From CAIUVD01 sp044338255 (GTDB lineage Bacteria; Planctomycetota; UBA11346): a DNA stretch of 6,706 nt. The stretch is from the NCBI GenBank assembly GCA_044338255.1, contig JBIILZ010000161.1, positions 1 to 6,706 on the forward strand. The letters are read 5' to 3'. Under the pieces are notes generated by a model. It did not search any database and was not told the origin of the DNA. It saw nothing but the letters and a program-made list of their open reading frames with translations. Position numbers and translations under genes: made by a program. The stretch's first letter is position 1. The number at the start of each line of letters is the position of its first letter. This document shows positions 1-5,000 of this stretch, piece after piece.

Positions 1-115
1 GCCCGGCCCGTGGGGATTCACGTGCGGGGCCACGGCAGCATTGGCTGTTCGACAGCGTCGGCAGTACGAGAGACGTGGAGCGTACAGGGCGCCCGTATGG
101 CCGGGGCGGCCGGCT

Positions 116-147
116 ATGTCCAACACCCAGGGCCATGTCCAACACCC
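116..147. repeat. 13-bp direct repeat (two copies, 19 bp apart)
   Basis: The word ATGTCCAACACCC occurs at 116-128 and again at 135-147. Each copy contains an ATG, and the two ATGs lie in different frames. Only the second is in frame with the transposase-like reading frame that follows. It may be a small duplication at an element end or chance. The rest of 1-134 shows no gene I recognise. Confidence 0.5.
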
Positions 148-535
148 GTTTCTTCAACCCGCGGCGCAATGGCGCCTGGAGCGGGATCGGCATCGATCGC
201 GCCGCGGCTCGAAGCAACGCAATGCATTTGCCACTTCACCAATCTGGTGACCCCGTTTCCGGGTCAGAAGTAACCCCGCCAGAGTACGTAACGGTGCAGA
301 CGCCGAATGGCACGGTGACGGTGCCATGGGAACCAGGCGCGGCAGTGTCGGTGCACGGTTTGGCGGTATTCTTTATCGAATTTTTGCACGAATCCGGGCT
401 GTGGGCTGCATTGCGTGATCGCTGTCCGTTGCAGCGAACGAGTCCCAATGCGCCGGAAGTGTCAAGCGAAGCGGGAAGTCTTTTGCTGGCGGTGCCCTCG
501 GGCGGTACTCGTTACCGACACATTGACGAAGTCGG
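135..535 (+). pseudogene. Truncated DDE transposase, N-terminal part (IS1380/IS4-like)
   Basis: The reading frame carries the N-terminal region of a DDE transposase and none of the catalytic core. Recognisable pieces are a leader around 282-345 (EYVTVQTPNG then VPWEPG), a segment with FIEFLHESGLW and RDRCPL, then SPNAP, then SLLLAV and GGTRYRHID at about 480-530. The last pieces resemble the conserved segment of IS1380/IS4-type transposases that reads roughly LLLAVLSGxxRYxHI. Homology stops at about 531-535, where sequence from an oppositely oriented IS3-family remnant begins; the frame then runs on in low-complexity Pro/Ala residues to 605. The start is uncertain: ATG at 135 or at 222 are both possible. 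Family assignment is by motif recollection and could be wrong at the family level. That it is a broken transposase is fairly secure. Confidence 0.6.
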
Positions 536-858
536 TAAATCCGGTTCACGACCGCATTCGCCACCGCCACTCCCAGCGAGCGCAGCGCCACCGCCACCCG
601 CTTGAAGCCCCACCACGGCCACTCGTGCGCCGCCAGCACCACGATCTCGACCAGATCATCGGCCAGCCCCCGCGCCCTCGGGCCAGGTGTACGCCGCGGA
701 CCATACAACGCCTGGCGATCCCACGCCGACGCTGGCCATGGCAGATGCCCCAAGATCGTCGTCCTCCGCAGAAACCGGGCTCCCGCCGCGGATGGCGCTG
801 CCATCGCGACGGAAACCTCTGCGCGAACCTCAGAGGTCAGATCGGGCCGACCGTTTTT
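532..858 (-). pseudogene. IS3-family transposase orfB, N-terminal fragment
   Basis: This minus-strand frame is open from about 858 and has an ATG at 804. It reads like the start of an IS3-family OrfB: a helix-turn-helix-like segment (AGARFLRRTTILG then PASAWDRQ), then residues resembling the conserved linker before the integrase core, with WPWWGFKRVAVALRSLGVAV at about 561-621 and NRIYR ending at about 532. Complete OrfB proteins are around 270-300 residues with a DDE catalytic core; this piece has only about 100 residues and no core. Beyond 532 the frame continues but is antisense to the plus-strand transposase remnant and carries no further IS3 similarity. It belongs with the orfA fragment just upstream in transcription order. 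Confidence 0.6.
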
Positions 859-1102
859 TTAATATCCGATTCGCCACCGTCAGTTCGCCGATCACCTGAT
901 CCCGATCGGCAAACTCCTCACGCAGGACATCGACCTGTCGCGCCAGCTGGTTCTGCGCCACCTTTCCCAAACCCAACGCCGACTTGCCCGCATCAACCAA
1001 TTCATCCCGCCAACGCGTCAAGGACGTCGGCGACACGCCAGCCTTCCGCGCCAACGATTCCAACGTGTCCTCTGTGCGCAGCAGGGCGAGAACGATCTGA
1101 AC
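830..1102 (-). pseudogene. IS3-family transposase orfA, N-terminus missing
   Basis: OrfA of IS3-type elements is the DNA-binding helix-turn-helix subunit with a C-terminal leucine-zipper-like coil. The frame shows the helix-turn-helix (TLESLARKAGVSPTSLTRWR) and then a helical coil (LARQVDVLREEF, IGELTVANRILKK) typical of the C-terminus. Similarity continues upstream of the TTG at 1063 (VQIVLALLRTED), but a TGA at 1103-1105 closes the frame before any usual start, so the first residues are lost or the gene initiates weakly at the TTG. The end carries a run of seven A on the coding strand (854-860), and orfB opens in another frame across it. The element is probably inactive because orfB is truncated. 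Confidence 0.6.
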
Positions 1103-1104
1103 TC

Positions 1105-1141
1105 ACTGATCAGGGGTTACTGGGGATGGGGCAAGTCTAAC
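1105..1141. mobile_element. Possible outer end of the IS3-family remnant
   Basis: Read on the minus strand from 1140, the bases AGACTTGCCCCATCCCCAG lie about 40 bp ahead of the first recognisable OrfA residues, where an IS3-type terminal inverted repeat would be expected. The partner end is not present because the element is cut off at about 532, so the repeat cannot be confirmed and no target duplication can be scored. Confidence 0.25.
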
Positions 1142-1213
1142 GACTCCGGCGCCCGAACAGCGATCCAGACAGGGTGAGGCTGACGCGTATACGCCGAAGA
1201 TGCCTCACGCCTA

Positions 1214-1271
1214 CCAGGTGCCATTTCCGGGTATCTCTGAGCTATAAAGAGCCTTCCCGGGCGTGACCTGG
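1214..1271. repeat. Nested inverted repeat downstream of the cohesin gene
   Basis: Three sets of arms nest in order: CCAGGT (1214-1219) with ACCTGG (1266-1271), CCGGG (1227-1231) with CCCGG (1256-1260), and CTCT (1235-1238) with AGAG (1248-1251). Together they could fold as one interrupted hairpin. No T-run follows on either strand, so a role as an intrinsic terminator is not supported. Confidence 0.4.
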
Positions 1272-1305
1272 AAAAGAAGAATCTGGACCACGATAAAACG
1301 GTGGG

Positions 1306-1326
1306 TGATTACGTTCCGTAAAATCA
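1306..1326 (-). terminator. Weak hairpin after the cohesin stop codon
   Basis: On the minus strand, 41 bases after the stop codon, arms TGATT-ACG and CGT-AATCA pair around a GAA loop with a two-base TT bulge. A short T-run (TTTTA) occurs about a dozen bases further on. It could end the transcript or stabilise its 3' end, but the stem is AT-rich and short. Confidence 0.3.
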
Positions 1327-1366
1327 GGCCGGGTGATTCAGGTGGATCTTTTAGCAATACAGTCTG

Positions 1367-2026
1367 CTACGACGCTGATCTAGGTGTGCGCCGGTCACGT
1401 TTCATAAGAGGAACACCCACCAAGAGTACCATTCCCAGCCCTCCCAATCCTCCAACACCACAACCACTGGCATTGTCAGAATTTGGGAACGAAAGCTGGT
1501 CTGCAGGCGTCACGGCCGCCGACACCGTCAGCATTGCCGGATTACCGGTATAGGCCGGCATACGGAAATTGTACGTTACTGGCTCGGCCAGGAGCGTGCC
1601 CAAAAGCTGCGTTGATGCATTGTACATCCGCAGGTCGAATGAAGTCGAACCACTTGCGGTCGCGGTGAAGGTGAAGATCGCCAGGGAACCGGTCCCGCTC
1701 AGCGACGTTCCCGACGATTCTCCGCCGATCGCGACATAGCCCGAGCTGTTGATCGTCGCGAGCGGCCGGGAGTCGCCGGTGAAGGTCGTGAACGTTCCGG
1801 TCGCCTGCGTCGCCAATTGAACCTTGCTGGAATCGAACCCGAGCTGAACCTGCCAGAAGACGAAGGGAGACGCGGAATTAGTCCCCACCGTAACGGTGAC
1901 GGTATCCCCAATCGCCACGTTGGCTGGCGATACCGACAGGGTGATGTTTTCAACGGCCGCGGCCTTGCTGAAGATCATGGAGCAGAGCATCATCATTATG
2001 CTGGCTAGCTGGCAGAGTAGGCGCAT
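1367..2026 (-). CDS. Secreted cohesin-domain protein with C-terminal sorting signal
   Basis: The product is 219 residues from the ATG at 2026. I chose this start over the in-frame ATG at 2074 because AAGGAG sits 7 bases ahead of it and a normal signal peptide follows at once (MRLLCQLASI, hydrophobic to about residue 20, cleavage likely after KAAA at 24). Residues about 25-168 look like a single cohesin domain: a beta-rich fold opening with ITLSVSPANVAIGDTVTVTV, then FWQVQLGFDSSKVQL and GSLAIFTFTATASGSTSFDL, matching the usual cohesin pattern in which a hydrophobic phrase and a D(S/P)xxV motif precede a later FxF strand. Residues 187-213 form a three-part tail: SGCGVGGLGG, a hydrophobic stretch, and KRDRR. 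This resembles the GlyGly-, Synerg- and MYXO-CTERM type sorting signals that hold proteins at the surface after processing. The gene lies 44 bp behind the dockerin-bearing gene on the same strand, so the two are probably co-transcribed. Likely role: surface receptor for dockerin proteins. The cohesin call is by pattern, not by search. Confidence 0.75.
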   Translation of the reverse strand: MRLLCQLASIMMMLCSMIFSKAAAVENITLSVSPANVAIGDTVTVTVGTNSASPFVFWQVQLGFDSSKVQLATQATGTFTTFTGDSRPLATINSSGYVAIGGESSGTSLSGTGSLAIFTFTATASGSTSFDLRMYNASTQLLGTLLAEPVTYNFRMPAYTGNPAMLTVSAAVTPADQLSFPNSDNASGCGVGGLGGLGMVLLVGVPLMKRDRRTPRSAS

Positions 2027-2033
2027 GTTCAGG

Positions 2034-2039
2034 CTCCTT
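2034..2039 (-). promoter_or_regulatory. Shine-Dalgarno site of the cohesin gene
   Basis: AAGGAG on the minus strand, 7 bases before the ATG at 2026. It decides the start of the cohesin gene in favour of 2026 and against the ATG at 2074, which overlaps the stop of the upstream gene. Confidence 0.75.
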
Positions 2040-2070
2040 GAAGCGTACGATTGAGGTGTGAGAGGGGTGT

Positions 2071-5000
2071 TCACGGGTAGGTCCTGGCGAAATTGCGGCG
2101 TACTTCAATTAAGTCGGAGATGTTGATCACGCCATCTCCATTGGTGTCAGCGCGGGCATCCCAGCCGACATCCGTGGGCAAACTAGCGTAGGCGGTGCGG
2201 ACCAGGATTAGGTCCAAGATGTTGACCGTTCTGTCGGCGTTCAGATCGCCAGGATTCGCCGACGCAGCGGACACCGTTAGCGACAGATTCGCCGATATCG
2301 TTCCACCACGTTCATCATCCGCCGTCACCACTGCGGTGACAGCCGCAGCCGCAACCGGCGGCGTGCCGGAAATCGTACGAGTACCCACCGTAAACGTCGC
2401 CCACGACGGCAGACCGGTCACCGACAACGTCAACGGATCGCTATCCGCATCCGCAAACGTGTTGGCAGGAATCTCGTAGCTGTACGCCGTCCCTGCCGTC
2501 GCCGTCTGGGCCGGGATCGCATTCGCCACCGTCGGAGCACGGTTGGCCGCCGCCGACACCGTCAGCGACAGATTCGCCGATACCGTGCCGCCACGGAGAT
2601 CATTCGCCGTCACCACCACGGTGACAGCCGCAGCTGCAACCGGCGGCGTGCCGGAAATCGTACGAGTACCCACCGTGAATGTCGCCCACGACGGCAGACC
2701 GGTCACAGAGAACGTCAACGGATCGCTATCCGCATCCGCAAACGTGTTGGCAGGAATCGCGTAGCTGTACGCCGTCCCTGCCGTCGCCGTCTGTGCCGGG
2801 ATCGCATTCGCCACCGTCGGAGCACGGTTGGTCGGAGCCACCACTGTATCTAGTTCGGCCACCATCACCTGTGTTTTGAGGCTGCCGACGGAGAAGGAGA
2901 ACTGAGCTACGCCGCTCACGGTGTCGGCGTCGGCGTTGGCACGGATGACGACATCCTTATCGGTATTCCAATCCACTGTGGTGAACGCAACCGAAGTCGT
3001 CACCGGCAGGAGATCGGTATCGCCAGCTTCACGAGTCACGTTCACCGTGGTGTTGGCCAATGGTTGGGCACTCAGGCGGATCTTCACGGTCGCCGTACCT
3101 CCTTCGGTGACGAGTACCGTACCTCCAGCACTCTGAGGACGCACCACCGGAGGAGCTGCAACATCATCCTCAGTGATGGTTAACGTATGGGAGACAACAT
3201 CCCCCATGATCGCATTGGTCGGAGTACCCATCGTGAATACTACAGTTTTGTTGCCCTCGACCCTGGTATTGTCAATGAGTTGAACGTCGAAGGTCTTGGT
3301 GAGGCTACCAGCTGGAATGACCACCGAGGTCACTGGAGCGACATAGGCCGTGCCAACTGAGGCGGTACCACTCGTCGTCATGGGCACCGTCACAGGCTGG
3401 GTAGCGGCCGCTGATAGCGACAGCGTGACCGTGGCCGAATTACCCTCATCCTCAAGGATCTGCTCTATAACCGGCTTCAATCTGGCAGCATACCAGCCAT
3501 AACCGGTGTCATTAAGATGCAGAATACCATCAGAATAGCCTTGCGTTTTAAGGGAACCATCCGGATTGGAAAAATCACTGGTCAGACCAATGACCCGTAC
3601 CCGCGCATCAGCAGTAAGGTTCAAGGCATCTATTGCCCTATTGATCGGATCGATTTTCACTTTGGGGCCATCGCCCCGAGGTAGCAATTTGACCACCACC
3701 ACATGGCTACGAGGTGACTTGTTACGCACGTTATCGACGCACAGCCTGACGCCGGCAGCGATGGAATTCGGATAATCTGCAGAGGCATTAGCGGCATTGT
3801 TGGTTCCAATAAGTAGGACAACGACTTTGGGGGCGTTGGAACTGTCGATCAGGCCATGTTCGAGACGCCACAAAACGTTCTCAACCCTGTCGCCTAAGAT
3901 ACCGGCGTTTACCGTGGTATAACGGTTGGTGGGGAAATTGGTCGTCCACGACGTTTTGAAGGCCGAACCCGCCTGGGTCACACATCCTCCCCAGCCCTGA
4001 GTGATGCTGTCGCCCACCAGCAAGATATCGATCGCCCCCTGCTTGGCGCGAACTTCACCAACAATCCGACTGTGATAGGATAGCCAATCCGAGGGCTTGT
4101 TGTCAGGTGGAATTTCCAACTGGCGTGCTGCCGGGGTGACGGCCCACATGTCTGGCTTATGCTGGTTCGGGACCACCTCTTTGCCCGGCTTACGGTCCCA
4201 TTCTGAAATCAAGGCATAAGTCAGCTCCGTATCGGTCAGCGGCCAACCGGTCCTCTGCGGATCCATTCTGCCATTATTGTAATTGGCATACGGATACACT
4301 GGGATCGGCCCCGGAGTAACTGCAGCGGTCGAGCCTTCCGGAGTGCTTTGGGGCGCGCTCGAAAAAGAGACGGTAGGCACTGAGACACCATATAATCCAG
4401 CGGTGGTGAATACCCGATCTAATTCCTCCTTCCAAACCTGGTAACCCAATGTGGATGGATGTAGCCCATCGTTGTAATAGCGCCTTGCCACGTACCCGTC
4501 GTTTTTAAAGCGGGTATTGATATCGCAGATGAACACTTTGCTAAAAGAGCCCAATGCCGCGGTCAACGCCCCGTTCATCGTATCCTGACGGTTAAATCCG
4601 GTCGGCATCACCGTGCTGACAACGATGGGCAGATCCGGATTGTGCGCTCGAAGTGCCTCAATAATCAATGTGATATTATTGACGGCGATGCCACAAATCG
4701 CATCGGAGTTGGGACCGAAGAAGTTCAAGTCATTAGTACCGATCAGCAGACTCACACCCATCGGATTGACATCGATCACATCCTGGATGCGTGTCAGCAC
4801 GCCACGCGACATGTCACCGCTAAGACCCATGTTGACCACCTTACGATTGAACTTGGGAAAGGCGCCTGCAACGTCCGTCCACAGTTCAGTAATAGAATCG
4901 CCAAGGAACACCATCTTGCCTTGATTGGCACTCTTGGCAGAGAACAAGGAATCGCGCTTTGCCTTCCACTGCGTGCTAAATGCAGAATAGCTGGTGATGG

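Larger units (their letters stand above)
1142..1366. other. Intergenic region, no gene seen
   Basis: This lies between the IS3 remnant and the stop codon of the cohesin gene. I see no convincing coding sequence; the reading frame on the plus strand at 1263-1553 is mostly antisense to the cohesin gene. It holds two inverted repeats, listed separately, and no clear run of T that would mark a standard intrinsic terminator. Confidence 0.5.

Noticed and set aside
415..1140. Plus-strand 241-codon open frame
   Set aside because: It is rich in Pro and Arg, shows no domain, and lies antisense to the IS3 orfA and orfB frames, whose translations match a known family.
2195..2764. Two similar plus-strand frames across the 285-bp repeat
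   Set aside because: They are antisense copies of the putative-Ig repeat and resemble each other only because the coding strand is duplicated.
2260..2829. Possible CRISPR-like repeat
   Set aside because: There are only two long units, head to tail with no spacers, and they encode a recognised protein fold.
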